64,000 nucleotides of DNA from Hibiscus mutabilis (lineage: Eukaryota; Streptophyta; Magnoliopsida; Malvales; Malvaceae): assembly GCA_019671005.1 (NCBI GenBank), contig CM033715.1, forward strand, positions 9,300,001-9,364,000. Direction: 5' to 3'. The position numbers were made by a program, and so were the translations under genes. Positions 25,317 to 37,574 of the stretch are shown here, piece by piece. Numbering within the stretch: position 1 is the stretch's first letter; every line of letters starts with the position of its first letter. The notes beneath the pieces were generated by a model, which was not told the origin of the DNA, ran no database searches, and worked only from the letters and a program-made list of their open reading frames with translations.

Positions 25317-28130
25317 GACTCAACTTACCAATCCAAATTTTTTATTTGACTCTAACAAATATTCACCTCTAATTGAAAGTTTGATCATTCTCAAGTTATG
25401 ATTTCTATAATCTTAAGGTTATACATAATTATCATCTGATTTATTGCTAACACATAAAATATATAATATTAACACATTTAGGTTTTTTCTACAGCAGCTC
25501 ACTGCTCTCTTGGATAATAAAACATATTTTATCCAAGAAATATTAACGTATATATATATATATTAAAATCAATCATTATAAAGACTAACTAAACTCAGAT
25601 TAATTGCATTCAAATAATTCATTAAAATAGATCTAGATTAAACCAACACATTGCTTATTTCGAAAGCAACATTATTGCTTATCTCGAAAGTAACATTATT
25701 ATTATTATGGAGTATGGACCCATACATGAAGATAAAGGAATATAGAAAGAAGAAATGGGTGGATTTAGGATAAATCTAACGACTAGTATAGTTTTTGAAC
25801 AAACTAACGATTACTATTTAATTGAATAATTTTTTATATAATACTTAAACTAATCATAATTTTTCAAACCATAAATTTATTATATTAAAAATTAAGTATA
25901 TATAACCACACTTAAATTTGTAAGTTTTAAATTATTATATCAATAACGATATGAAGTAAAAAAAACTTGATTTAATATGAGGATATTGTGACAAAATTCA
26001 CAACTACTAACATGTAGTTAGGTCAGAAGTTGATAGGCAATTGATTTGTCGTTATTGTATATGGAAGCTTTGTCTATTAAGCTGCGAGTGCCATAGTAAA
26101 ATGGAAAATATTGAATAATTTTATTACCACTACAACGGCATAATTTGTTCTCTTCATAAAACTAATTAAATCAAATGAACTATATATATTTAAATATGAT
26201 TTTTTATAATTATCGGTGTCTAATTTATAGGCTTACTGATTTAAATTTAGTACTACAAGTTATTATAGGGGCAACTTTTTTAATCTAATTTGCTTCATTG
26301 ACAATATTAGGATTCGAGCATATGATATTTTGTTTAAGAGATCTAGTTGATTAGTGGCATATATTTAACTATGATTAGTATTATAATAAAATTATACAAT
26401 CAAATATATCATGTGATTAGTAGTTTACCTAATTTTGAACCACTTTCTTTCCCAAATCTATTATATGTGATTTGCAGATAAAAGAAATTGTTTGAAATCA
26501 GTGTCTAATATAATATCTCAATTCAAGTTAATTCGCGTACCTAATTTTTGCGTTTATTTTTATTATCATTTTTAAATACTTTATACGTATAAATTAGTTT
26601 CTTTTCAGGGTATTTATTTTTTCATTTTTTATTTTGGATGTTTTTTTAACGAGATCCATGTCTTTGTCTTTTGTGTTATTTATCCCAATAAAATTAACAA
26701 ATATTTCATCTTTCAAAAAAAACCCTTACACTTATCTTCCCCCCTGAATCAGTCCTTTACCTTTTTTATTTTATATCCAAATAAGCTTTTATTCTAAGTG
26801 GAAAATCACGCTAGTTAAGGTCTTTTTGAGCATAAATTTCCTAATGGATTATTAGTATATAAGATAAAAAGTTGGGACTTATTTAAGTGTTAAAAGTGTT
26901 AATGAGTCGAACTGGTTTAAATGTGGGTCGGACTCACTCATGCATGGTAGCAACACCATGCATACCTAAAGTCCATTCTCGCTCTAAATACGGTTCTCAA
27001 TTTTTTTTCAAGCTTTTTTTAACAAAAAAAAGCATATAAGATTAAATTCAAAGCAAAAATAATTACAAAATAATCACACTATAATTATTAAAAATTTAAT
27101 GTGAAAAATGAATACAGTTAACTTTAAAAGGTGCGAAAGACATGAGAAACAAAACCTATCACTTAGTAGATAAACTTGCACAGTCTTCTAAATAAGATCT
27201 ATCAACGATGTACTTTGACCAGAAAGCTCTATGAATCAAACATTCTTCCGCTGCGAAGTTTTGGCACATCGACAAACTACCATAAAAGAATCAAAAAAAT
27301 ACCAAACCGCCGATCGTCTTGTGGCTAGAAATTCAATTAAACTTGCACATATTGTTATCTTTAAATTTCTTAAATTATTTAATAATTATATATACATTAC
27401 TTATACTACTATCGTCTTTTCCTTATAAAACTTTCTAAACATTAACAACTTAATAAACATTTTAATATATATATATATTCACATTATAATATAATCTATT
27501 TAATTTTCAAGTGATATTATAATTTGAAAATGACTTGGATCATGCTTGAACTGTGAATATTGGAATCTGAGTCCGGTTTATACAAATCTTATAAAAAACA
27601 GCATAACTTGAAAAAAGCTTGGGTCAAACTCGAACTTTGAATATTAGAATCTAGGTCTGATTTTAAACAACTTTATTTTATTAAAACCCATTTTGAGGCT
27701 GAATATTCCATCTAAACCGTCTCTAATATCGGTCTAAAAATATGTTAGTTACACATCGAATTAACTAACATATTATATAGTATTGATTTCTTTCTATTGT
27801 GAGTGTAGCTTGAAGGGTCCACCATGAAAGCTCAAATTCCATAGGTTTTATAGCATGAAAGCTTGAAACTGGCGAAACGGCAATATATTTAAATATAAGA
27901 TCCATCTCAACATGAATTTCTTTATATAGGATATCGACATTTAGTTATGCTTTAGATGCAATAAAACAAGACAAAAGTGTTAGTCACTTGATTATTATGA
28001 AATGTTAGGTTAGGCCAACTACAAGCCATAATACATAACAACCTTACCATATATGTAATATGTTACATGGAACTGAATGTTGAGGTGGAAATGTCACAAC
28101 GTCTGTACATGTTTCTTTGATATAATTAGA
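25317..28130. other. AT-rich intergenic region
   Basis: No gene is supported. It contains an AT run near 25,546-25,562, a repeated TATT.CGAAAG.AACATTATT pair near 25,655-25,700 and many short low-complexity frames. An AATATTAGAATC-like phrase and its flanks recur around 27,555 and 27,645 (ACTTGAA..TGAACTCTGAATAT..), suggesting a small duplication. Confidence 0.45.
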
Positions 28131-28576
28131 GCTATAAACGAACTGAACGTTCAACGAACGGTTTGTAAAATGTTTGGTGGAAAGTTCGTTTTTTTATTAA
28201 ATAAATGAACATAAACAAGATTTTTATATTCGTTTAATTAAATGAATGAACATGAACAAATGGTACATTTGTTTATTTACATTCGATGATTTGTTCGTTT
28301 ATATTCATTTAAATTTATTCACATATTTTTAATTATATTTATTATTTTTCATAACAAAAGTATTATATTTTTAAAATTAAATTTATTCGCATATGTATGT
28401 TTATGTTTGTTCGTATGTGTTCGTTTACATTCGTCTATCATTAATCGAGCGAACACGAACAAGCTACATTCATTAACGAACGAACACAAACAAGAAATTA
28501 TGTTTGTTTAATTGTTTGTTTGATTAAAATCAAACGAACGGACATGTACATACCATTCGTTCGGTTCGTTTACAGG
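28131..28576. mobile_element. GTTCG-rich inverted-repeat (MITE-like) element
   Basis: The left end CTATAAACGAACTGAACG and the right end, reverse-complemented, CTGTAAACGAACCGAACG form terminal inverted repeats with two mismatches. The interior is full of GTTCGTTTA / GAACGAA words in both orientations. There is no coding capacity. A related but incomplete block lies at about 47,765-47,960. Confidence 0.7.
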
Positions 28577-30480
28577 CCTAAATATAATATGATAATCGTT
28601 ATTTTATGATTTTAAGATTTTCGATGTTGATATTCATCATTATAATAATTACCTGATTAGAAGGTTTTATATATTTTTAAAACTATATATTTCATCCTCA
28701 AATATACAAATAGAAATTATTTAATACATACGGTCTGCGTTAAAGATGATATGACGTTGTGCAAAATTTAAATTGCACAGCCTTAACTATTTTATCAAAG
28801 CAAAGTTATTCGATACATAAACCGTATAAAATTTAGATTACATAACTTTAGTTCAATTCCATTTGTCTTATTTAGGCTATATAATTTAAGCTTTAAAAGT
28901 TTTAGTTTGTAGGGTTGTAGAGTTTAAAATTTATGGTTTAAAATTAAAATAGTTCAAATTATATCCAACTTATATATCAAATAAATTTCTGTCATCAAAA
29001 TTTAAAGATAAATTAACCTTTTCAAATTAATTACAGATTCATATAATACCTTTCATGGATATCATGGTTAGTTACCAACGACTGCAGTGTCACTGTAAAG
29101 TCGTTTGACATTTCACGACTGTATATATTTCTCTTTGATTTTAAGGGATGGAAGTCGTTTGCCCCTAAAATACGTCTCTATTAGTATTTCACTTTAAAAA
29201 AGTGGACTTAAAGTTTAGGGTTTAAGGTTAAAATTTATAATTAGAGTTTAGGAAATTAGGAGTAAGGTGTATTTTTTAGGGTGTAGAATTTAGGATGTGA
29301 AATTTAAGATCAGAGTTTAAAATTTAATTTTTTAGTATTTTTAGTGTGAAGTATAGAAATGGGCATAATTAGGGGAAGAAGATTTTTGTTCGATTTTAAG
29401 CTTCCTTTTATACAGGTTTTAAATAAGATTCGTGTCCTTATAATACAAAACAAATTTTGGTCCATTTGGTTGCTCTTTACTTTTAAACAGAAGGTTAGAA
29501 AAAATGTTTGAAAAGGCATACATTTTCCCTTATTTTTTAAGCATTTCTTCTTTTTTTTTGAAAAGTAGCATTTCTTCTTCTTATTTTTGTTTTCTAAGAA
29601 TTAAATAAATATTATTAAAATTAAATACGAGATATTTATTTTGTTTAAAACCATTTTGTGGTGAGTTAAATAATAGTAAAGCCAATATTAAATAAGAATA
29701 AAAATATGTATACATAATTAGTAATTACAAATTGTAAAATTTATTAATATTTTTATTATTCAATTCATTAGTAGACTAATTTGTATCATATATTATGGGA
29801 ATAAAAATTCTCTTTTCGGTGCCTTTCTATGCTTCAACACTAAATAATAAAATTTTAAGCCCTAGCCTTAAATCTTAAAAAATACATTATGTATATAATT
29901 CTCTAAACCATAACCTTAAATCTTAACCCTAAACTTTTTTTTAGTGTAAAAACAAAAATAAAAACACCAAAAAAAATAACCGATTTCTATTTATATTACA
30001 AAAAATTCATTATAAAAGTGATCCTTTCAATTTAATTTTTTTTATTAATATTAAAATTTAAATCATAATTATCTTATTACGCTAAACCAACCTATTATTA
30101 CTGGTTAAATCTTTTAAGGTTTTGTATGAAAAGCTTCTCTTTTTTTTTTTCTTTTCCTTTTGTCTTCCTTTACTAATTCCGGTGCCTAGCCACTTTGTCA
30201 CATCACCCACATAGAAAGTCCACTAGCTAGTTTTTGCAACACGTTCGATGCATCAAACAGAAAAAGCAAAGACTCTCCCAATCCCAAGCCCACATCACTC
30301 GTCATTGAGCACATGCATATCAACGCACTTGCTCAAACCACCCTTATCCACAAGTTCACAATGGACCTATCATTGTTCAAAAAGGAACCACCACTAAGTT
30401 TTTGCTTTGTGTGTTTGGGCGACGGCTCAGAGCCCACAATTTATAATTATAAATATTTAATTTTAATAATAATTTATTTT
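28577..30480. other. Intergenic region with decayed TTTAGGG-type repeat arms
   Basis: No gene is supported. Segments at 29,208-29,320 (TTTAGGGTTTAAGG and similar) and 29,855-29,945 (CTAAACC..TTAACCCTAAAC) have the same internal style as the inverted-repeat elements elsewhere in the window, in opposite orientations. They may be the arms of one old element with an insertion between. The plus frame 30,313-30,525 has no recognisable domain. Confidence 0.4.
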
Positions 30481-30965
30481 TTTAATATTTATTATTATAG
30501 TTTAATTTTTAACATTTTTTATTAAAAGTTTATTATTAAAATTAAATTTATCTAAATATTTGTTATTAGAAATCATTTTTTCAATATTTGTTATTAGGAA
30601 CCTATTTTTTTTAATATTTGTTATTGCCATACTCTTAAAATTTAACTTTTTTTTTCCAATATTTGTTATTATAAGTCTAATTTTTTGCAATATTTATTAT
30701 TAAGGGCCTATTTTTTTTTCAATACTTGTTATTACGAGTCTACTCTTAAAATGTACTTTTTATCAATATTTGTTATTAGATGTCTAATTTTTTTTCAATA
30801 CTTATTATTACGGTTCAATTTTTTTCCAATATTTGTTAATATGTACAAACTATTAAAATTTATTTTTTCTATTACTTGTTATTAGAGTCTCATTTTTTAT
30901 AATAATTTTTAATAATTAAAGTCATACTCTCAAAATTCAATAGTTATTATTAAGGCCTAATTTTT
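30480..30965. repeat. AT-rich minisatellite with higher-order structure
   Basis: About a dozen units start with AATATTTGTTATTA or close variants. Most are about 27-32 bp (AATATTTGTTATTANNNGTC then TAATTTTTTTC). Every third or so is about 42-45 bp with an inserted ACTCTTAAAATTTAAC-like segment, at about 30,617, 30,720, 30,828 and 30,905. The long units recur every 100-108 bp for the first three, so a trimer seems to have been amplified as a whole. Short frames on either strand here are by-products of the repeat. Confidence 0.8.
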
Positions 30966-31079
30966 AAGTTCGTTTATGGGCCACTAAAATCTAACTATCA
31001 AGTACATTTTGGAAGACTCTAAGCAACCAAATATCAGATACAAACCCTCAAGTTTATTTGTTCAATGATGCAGATTTAG

Positions 31080-34000
31080 CTATGCCGTCTCGAGTCTTGT
31101 TTCTGAGTACAAGTGATTGTTGATGACAATTCTAACAATCAAAGGAATTCTTACCACATGGATACCATCTTCCCAGTACAGGTTTCCGAATCAGTATCTT
31201 CCTTGAACTTTTAGTTGAGAACAAAAGGTTACTTTGAACTTCACCTTCTTTATGGTTGAATTGAATGACAAAATCCATGGCTCGACACTCACGTCGGTGC
31301 CCGCGGGAGCTTGAATGCGGGCGACGTAAATGGAGTTTACCGGACCGACGTTTGTAACTGTTCTTGAGACGCTTAAACGTTTCTTAAGCTCGGGTATTGT
31401 TATAGAAGGTAGATTTAGATTTAGGAGGATCTTAGCTGATTTATGACATGGGGTGTTAACCTTGGTAATTGATCTGATGGAACTGCTGTTATAGCCCATT
31501 GCATAAGGGAAGCAGACATAATCAGAGGTTTCGATGTCGTAAATGAGCCCCGGATCTAGAACTTTATTCGGATCTACATGGCCACCTCCATAATCAAATG
31601 GGTCAGCTTGCTTGTGGGGTGCTCACTCAGCCACTGTATTTTGGCCATATTCATCCTTCATAGAAGCTTCTCAAGCCAAAGAAAATGACAAGGAAAAAAA
31701 TGTTGCATTAACAAGTTGTAAGAGCGAACGAGAACTCGTAAGTTTCTGTTTCTTACCGGTTGTTACTAGTGCAGACTTAATTGCTGCAGGGGGGCTCCAT
31801 TTTGGATGAATTCCCTTGAGAAGTGCAACAATGCCAGATATATGGGGACAAGCTATGGAAGTTCCTGAATCGAGTTTAAAGTTAAGAGGTGACGCTTTAG
31901 TTCGAGGCGAATTGAGTAGATTGGAGGAAGCAGCAGGTGACCAGGAGGCTAATATATCAACTCCTGGAGCAGCAATGTCTGGCTGAACAATGCATTGGCA
32001 TACGTTAATACGAAAGGTCATGTAACTATGTCGTAACAAAAAGACAGCTAATACCTTCAACACTGATGGTGAAAGGGAACTTGGTCCTCGTGATGAAAAA
32101 TACGCTATTTCTGGGGCTAGCTGTTGTCCGGTAACTGTCTTCGAGAAACTGAACTTGACTACTGGATTTCTGTTATATAAAAGAGTTCATTAATGATATC
32201 AGTGAGCTTCAGATGGAACCTCAAGACCTAGTGTTCAACTCTTATGATCTTATCTGATGCAAATGACCTGTTTGCTGCCATGTAAGTCAGCAGAGATGTC
32301 CCAGCTGCAAAGTCCACTTGGACACAGGGAAAACTCCATGGACAAGAGACATTCTTAGTGGGAAACTGTGCAAAGATGACACCAACACCCTTAACCTTGA
32401 GTACAGATTTTGAAGCAATGGCAGCTAGCCTCTGCGACCGAGATTGGAAACAAAGAACTACTTTTCCTCTTGCTAAGGTGGCATTCAGAGTTTCCAAATC
32501 ACAACTTCTGCAAAAGCATGCGGTATTAAAATATTCATTCGTAGCTCATATCTAGATCTCAAACATGAACAAGAACCTTAGTAAGAATCTTACCCGGCAC
32601 TGTTTCCATCAGAATCAGAGGCTGCAATATCTGCTCCGTATACAATAGGATGAAACTTGTTCACATCCCTTCCCGTATAGAAAGACTGGCTCTGTAAGAA
32701 AAAAAGTAAAACTCGATGCTATGTAAACAAACTGTACATTTGTATTCCTATGACTTGAAATTTAGAAACTAATATGTACTAGTAGACAGTAGTTCCATAC
32801 TTCCATTACAAGCAAAACATGTCGGTAAAACCTTGATCAATCTTTTTTATCATTGAGAAGAAATTATGAATTACCACTAGAGTTTGGTTGTTCCCCAGGG
32901 TGATCACTGCAGGGAAATCTTGATCAATGGTGCTTGCAGCAACTGTTATAACCCAAGGAGCAGTATTAATTACACTTTCTGGATAAGGACCAGAGTTGCC
33001 TGCAGAGCATACAACAGATATTCCTCTTGCTACAGCATGGAAGGAACCAATAGCCACTGCATCATCAACATAAGTGGAAAGTGGAGGTGGTGAGCCCAAA
33101 GATGCCGAAATAATATCGATGCCGTCATAGATAGCATCATCAAATGCTGCAAGGTCAGCTTAGCTACAGCCACCAGTAGCCCAACAAACTTTGTAGATAG
33201 CTAACCACGATGAAGGAGCACCTCCTCTGGCTAATCCTTGGGCTAGTCCCCTAAAGTTTGCATTTTCGACTAGAGCACCGCATGCAGTAGATGAGGTGTG
33301 AGTACCATGGCCCGAAGCATCTCGAGGAGACAAGAACTCAACCCCATCACTTGGGTCAAGCTTTCCAAATTCAGCTTCATACCCTTTAATGTACCAACGC
33401 GCACCTATAATTTTCCTGCTTCAAATACCCCAGAGTTAGACACCTTATACGTTAGCCAACCAGAACTGCCAAGTTGCCAACTACATACAGTTCATTTGTA
33501 CTACGAAATGTTCCCCTTTAACAGAATTATTGATATTACCATGAGAATGAACTTAGTAACATCAAAGAAAATTTGGTTCCGATATATAAGGCATATGAAT
33601 TGGCAGCATGAAATGTATTCCAAGTTGATCATAAGAGTGCTAACAACGGAATACTAATAGTAAACAGAGTGCAGGCCAAATATGGCATCTAACTGCATTC
33701 ATTCTCGAAATCTGGGACTAAAATAAGTGTGACTGAGGAAAGAGATTGTTTCTTAATATAAATATATATATTAATGGATTGCTGTAAATTATCCTATTTT
33801 GAAACATATTAGACAGAAATCACCCTGTAACTCCTAAATTCAAGAGTGGATTGATTCAAACGCGTTACAATTGTTACGATTATTCTACTAGATGTTGCAG
33901 GCAACGTGATCCACCTAATATTGACATTAATTTGATAAAGAATGGTAAAAAGGTATGTTAGAAGAAGAAACAGTATGAGCAGTGATCAAAGCAACTATAC

Positions 34001-35162
34001 CTATTGCAATGCGAGCGGTTAAATCCGTTTCCTTCCTGGCATATCCCTTTCCATCGAGATGGAAACTTCCTCATGCCGTTATCGTTGAAGCTTTCAGACT
34101 CTGGCCATATACCTTCTCAGCAAAATGTATGATTAAAAAAATGTCAAATACCTAGAACAACAAAGTTATAAATAGTTTGGCCCTTTTTTTACATAACAAC
34201 GAAACAGCTAAAGGAAAAGAAATGAGAGAAGCAAAGGGTATAGAAAGAATTTGTAGGCTGACCAGTATCCATGACACCAATAATAGTCCCCAAGCCTGAA
34301 TGGCCTTTTGAAAGAATGCCATCCACAATCTGAGGCCTAACTTGCAGGAAATCCCAGCTTCTAGTGGCGTGCAAATTTAAGATTCGATTTGGAACTACAC
34401 GAACAACTCTAGGGACATCTGCATCGATGCCATAAAATCAACTAGTAAAAGTCTCGTTTGAGATAGATGCTAAAGGAGAAAAAACAGAGTTTACAGTACA
34501 CCAACATTGTTACACCTGCAATAAAAGCTTGGCTTGAGACTGACTGAGGACCGCAGCAAACCCTGAAAACCCATGTTTGTAGCTGTATAAAATGGATTCT
34601 TTGGCAGATTCTTGGCTGTCAAATTGAAACCACACCATATTACTATTTTCCATTTTCCAATGAACTTGTCAAAAGGAAAAGCTTCCGTTCTTGTAAGCAA
34701 AAGTACAAACACAACCAGGACAACCAGGACAACCAGCAAAAGTAACAATAATGATCTAATTAAGGCTAAAGCGCTATCAATGGAATATATAAGTGTATGT
34801 ATATTCATAGAAAAACCAAATCTTTTTAACTTATAGCAGCTTGTTCCATAAATGATCAACTTTTTTAGTATTTCAAGAACATCTTGTAAAGAAAGTTGAA
34901 ATTGAAACCTTCCAAGAATATCTGCAAGAATCTGATGATGAGAATCCTCCACTAGATTTGGCTCATCAGTGTGTCTCTCCCCCATATACACAATATAAAC
35001 CTGAGAAAACAGAAAGGTTAAAAGGCAAAAAACGGAGATAAACTGAAACAAGAAGAAAGAGCAAAGAAAACCCACATTGCTTGAAGCAAGCCCGAGAAGA
35101 AACAAAGAACATAAGAAAGCAAGCACAAAATCACATGGCCATGAAGAAGGGAAAGAAGCCAT
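31080..35162 (-). pseudogene. Subtilisin-like serine protease (subtilase, SBT family), three nonsense codons
   Basis: Reading the minus strand from ATG 35,162: a hydrophobic signal peptide (MASFPSSWPCDFVLAFLCSL; exon 35,162-35,076), the I9 propeptide (VYIVYMGERHTDEPN from 35,000; ESILYSYKHGFSGFAAVL near 34,590), then the S8 domain. All catalytic residues are present: Asp in IIGVMDTG (about 34,265), His in ASGHGTHTSS (about 33,300), oxyanion Asn in SAGNSGPYP (about 32,995), Ser in SGTSIACPH (about 31,860). The PA region and fibronectin-like C-terminus (LSVSRTVTNVGPVNS) follow. Three stops interrupt otherwise well-kept frames: TAA at 33,160-33,162, TGA at 31,623-31,625 and TGA at 31,191-31,193; the natural stop is the TAG at 31,080-31,082. 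Family members are secreted endopeptidases of about 750 residues. Splice sites remain good, so the loss is recent. Confidence 0.88.
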
Positions 35163-35622
35163 TAAGAGAGAGAGACCTGGAGGGGGGAAATAGTGATAAT
35201 CAAAGACAAAGGCAATGCGAGAAGATTAGAGAATGATTTATAATTATATGATCAGCTGCTGCTTAAAATGATGAAAGGGAGAAGTCGAGAAGTGATTGTA
35301 GGTGCGGAATGCATGCGGGGACCGCGGTTGACACACCTTGTCCACTGGCAGTGCACTGTTACTGCTACTGCTGCTGCCATTTACGCTTAAAAAGGCGCAT
35401 TGGGTGCACGATGGATCTGTGGATTTGTCAGTGTCAGTTAAGTACTTTGTTTGTTTTGTTTGCTCTCTTCACTGTCACCATGTTTTGTAAGTTGGAAAAT
35501 TTATAGTGGGAGAAGAATCGTCTGACTCGTATTTTAATTGACCGAATCTTATCGTATACGGGAGAAGGTATGATTTGATAATTACTTTTACAAATGTTTT
35601 GACAATTAAAGTGAGGGGAAAT
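35163..35622. promoter_or_regulatory. Upstream region of the subtilase pseudogene
   Basis: On the minus strand a TATA-like TATAATTATAAAT lies at about 35,248-35,236, some 75 nt above the ATG, followed by a pyrimidine-rich leader with CTCTCTCTCT. Further upstream nothing specific is seen. Confidence 0.35.
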
Positions 35623-35950
35623 ATACGATGCATCCGCGGTTGATACATTTTATTTTTATAAGTGTCTTAATTTAGGGGTTAAAGATTCAATTTAGAGTTT
35701 AAGAATTTAAGTTTAGGGGTTTAAAATTTAGGGTTTAGGGTTTATAGTTCAGATGTGAAGATTAAGGTTTTGGGTAATATGTTAAGAATTTAGGTTTTTA
35801 TGTATAACCCTAAACTCTAAATTTAAATTACAATCCCTACATTTTAAGCACATAAAACCTAAACACCTAAACTATAAACCATAAACTGAATCACCACCCC
35901 CTAAAACTAAGGCGCTTGTGGAAATATTCACAACTAGTGCATAGTATAAT
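35623..35950. mobile_element. Inverted-repeat (MITE-like) TTTAGGG-rich element, copy B
   Basis: It has the same architecture as copy A. The left end ATGCATCCGCGGTTGATAC leads to AAGTGTCTTAATTTAGGGG. The right end reads CCCCTAAAACTAAGGCGCTT then GTGGAAATATTCACAACTAGTGCATAG. The right arm is close to copy A; the left arm is more diverged. The centre has TTTAGGG words on one side and CCCTAAA on the other. Confidence 0.65.
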
Positions 35951-36440
35951 TACCCAATAAGTAAAATATTTAAGAACATAATGAATATAAGGGTCTGTTT
36001 GTTTCGCTGAAAACTGTTTTCGAAAAATGAATTCTGTAAAATAAACTACGTTTTCTGTAAAACTGATTACAAAAACCATTTTCAAGTGTTTGAATAAAAC
36101 CGTGTAAATTATTTTTCGCTATTGATAAATTTTTTAAAAAATTATTTTTTAATGAAACAAACACACATTGAAAATTTTATTAATTTTTTATCTTTTACTT
36201 TTATTGAGTTAATTTTATTGTTATAAATTAAGTTTTGTAAAATTTTAAATATGTATATTGTAATGATTTATTTTTATAAAAGCACTTGTTACCCAATTTT
36301 TTTTTATGATGGTAGATAATATGACTATCATATTAAATATGTTATAAATATATTGTTTTGAATTTGAAGTCATCATGATGCTTTTTCATTTGTATTTTTA
36401 ACATTATATTTAAATTTAAGTTTTTAATTAATATTATTGT
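35951..36440. other. AT-rich spacer
   Basis: No gene. The part 35,985-36,170 (TCTGTTTGTTTCGCTGAAAA..., later AATGAAACAAACACACATTG) has complementary GTTTGTTTC / GAAACAAAC ends and may be a small non-coding inverted-repeat element. Confidence 0.4.
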
Positions 36441-37574
36441 CGTGGCCATTTTTAATCGTAGTGCGGAAATAGCTTGACGATTTATTTTGCAAAATAGGGT
36501 TTTGACCTTTTTTAATTCATTTTATCTTGAAAAATCAATTTTCTTATTAAATCAGGTTTTTCATTCAATTAACCATGAAAAATTTGATTTTTCTCTTTAT
36601 TTGATCTTAAAAAAACATTTGGAGTTGCTACTGGTCACTTTGGTAGACTGGATACCATAAAAATAACCAGAGATTGATTTCTTCAAAATTTGGGTTCGGG
36701 AGTCGATTACACGTGGGGAAAGATTAGCACCCCACGAACGCCCATTATCGGTACCTTTTAATTTTATGTGACATTTTGGAATTTCGGATAATAATTTGAA
36801 TTTAATTTAATTTAACCATAATTATCAAATGAATTTCAATTTCAAATAGAGATATCCTTTTATAAGGAAATATATTTTGGAACGAATATGAGATTAGAAA
36901 CACCCAGTTACTTTAAGGCACCTCGATTCATATTCAAAATATATCCCAACATAAAAAGTTTGAATGCATGTCCAGTTATCGTCTTGCCAATTTTAAGTTC
37001 TAATTTAAAAGACTCTAATTAATTGAATTGTTTAAAAACTATGAACATTATTTAATTTAGGGTACTTATGAAATAACACCCAATTGTTTGAGCACTACTC
37101 ATATTTAAACCATAAATTGAACAATATTCCTAATTTTTGGTGAATCTAATTATTTAAGTTTTAACCCTAATTAAGGCTTCAATTTAATTAACTAAATTAA
37201 TTCCATATTCTAAATTAAAATGAGTATCAAATATTCTACTTAAAAGCCCCATTGAATAACATCTCATTATAATGAGACACTATTCAAGTTAGAACTTAAA
37301 AGTTTCCCTTTTAATACTTATTTATTTACTACAATGATCTCACCTATTCAATTCTTAATTAAAGAACTTAGTATCTCGGGCTCTAACAATTGTATCTAAA
37401 TGAATTTTATTATATAACAATATACTATATGCCATATTTTAAAACCATGCATTAATCAAAGTATTAACAAAAGAAATTTAGGGCCAAATTAAATTATTAT
37501 CAAAATTGAAGAGCCAATTTACAAAGGAAAAAGGACTAAATTGAAAAGAATCAAAACACGAGAGTTGGATTAGG

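Noticed and set aside
30480..30965. CRISPR-like array
   Set aside because: The units are contiguous AT-rich repeats without unique spacers, in a plant nuclear genome.
34491..34836. Long hydrophobic reading frame extending the first subtilase exon
   Set aside because: It reads through the introns after the signal peptide and propeptide exons; proper splicing gives the known I9 sequence.
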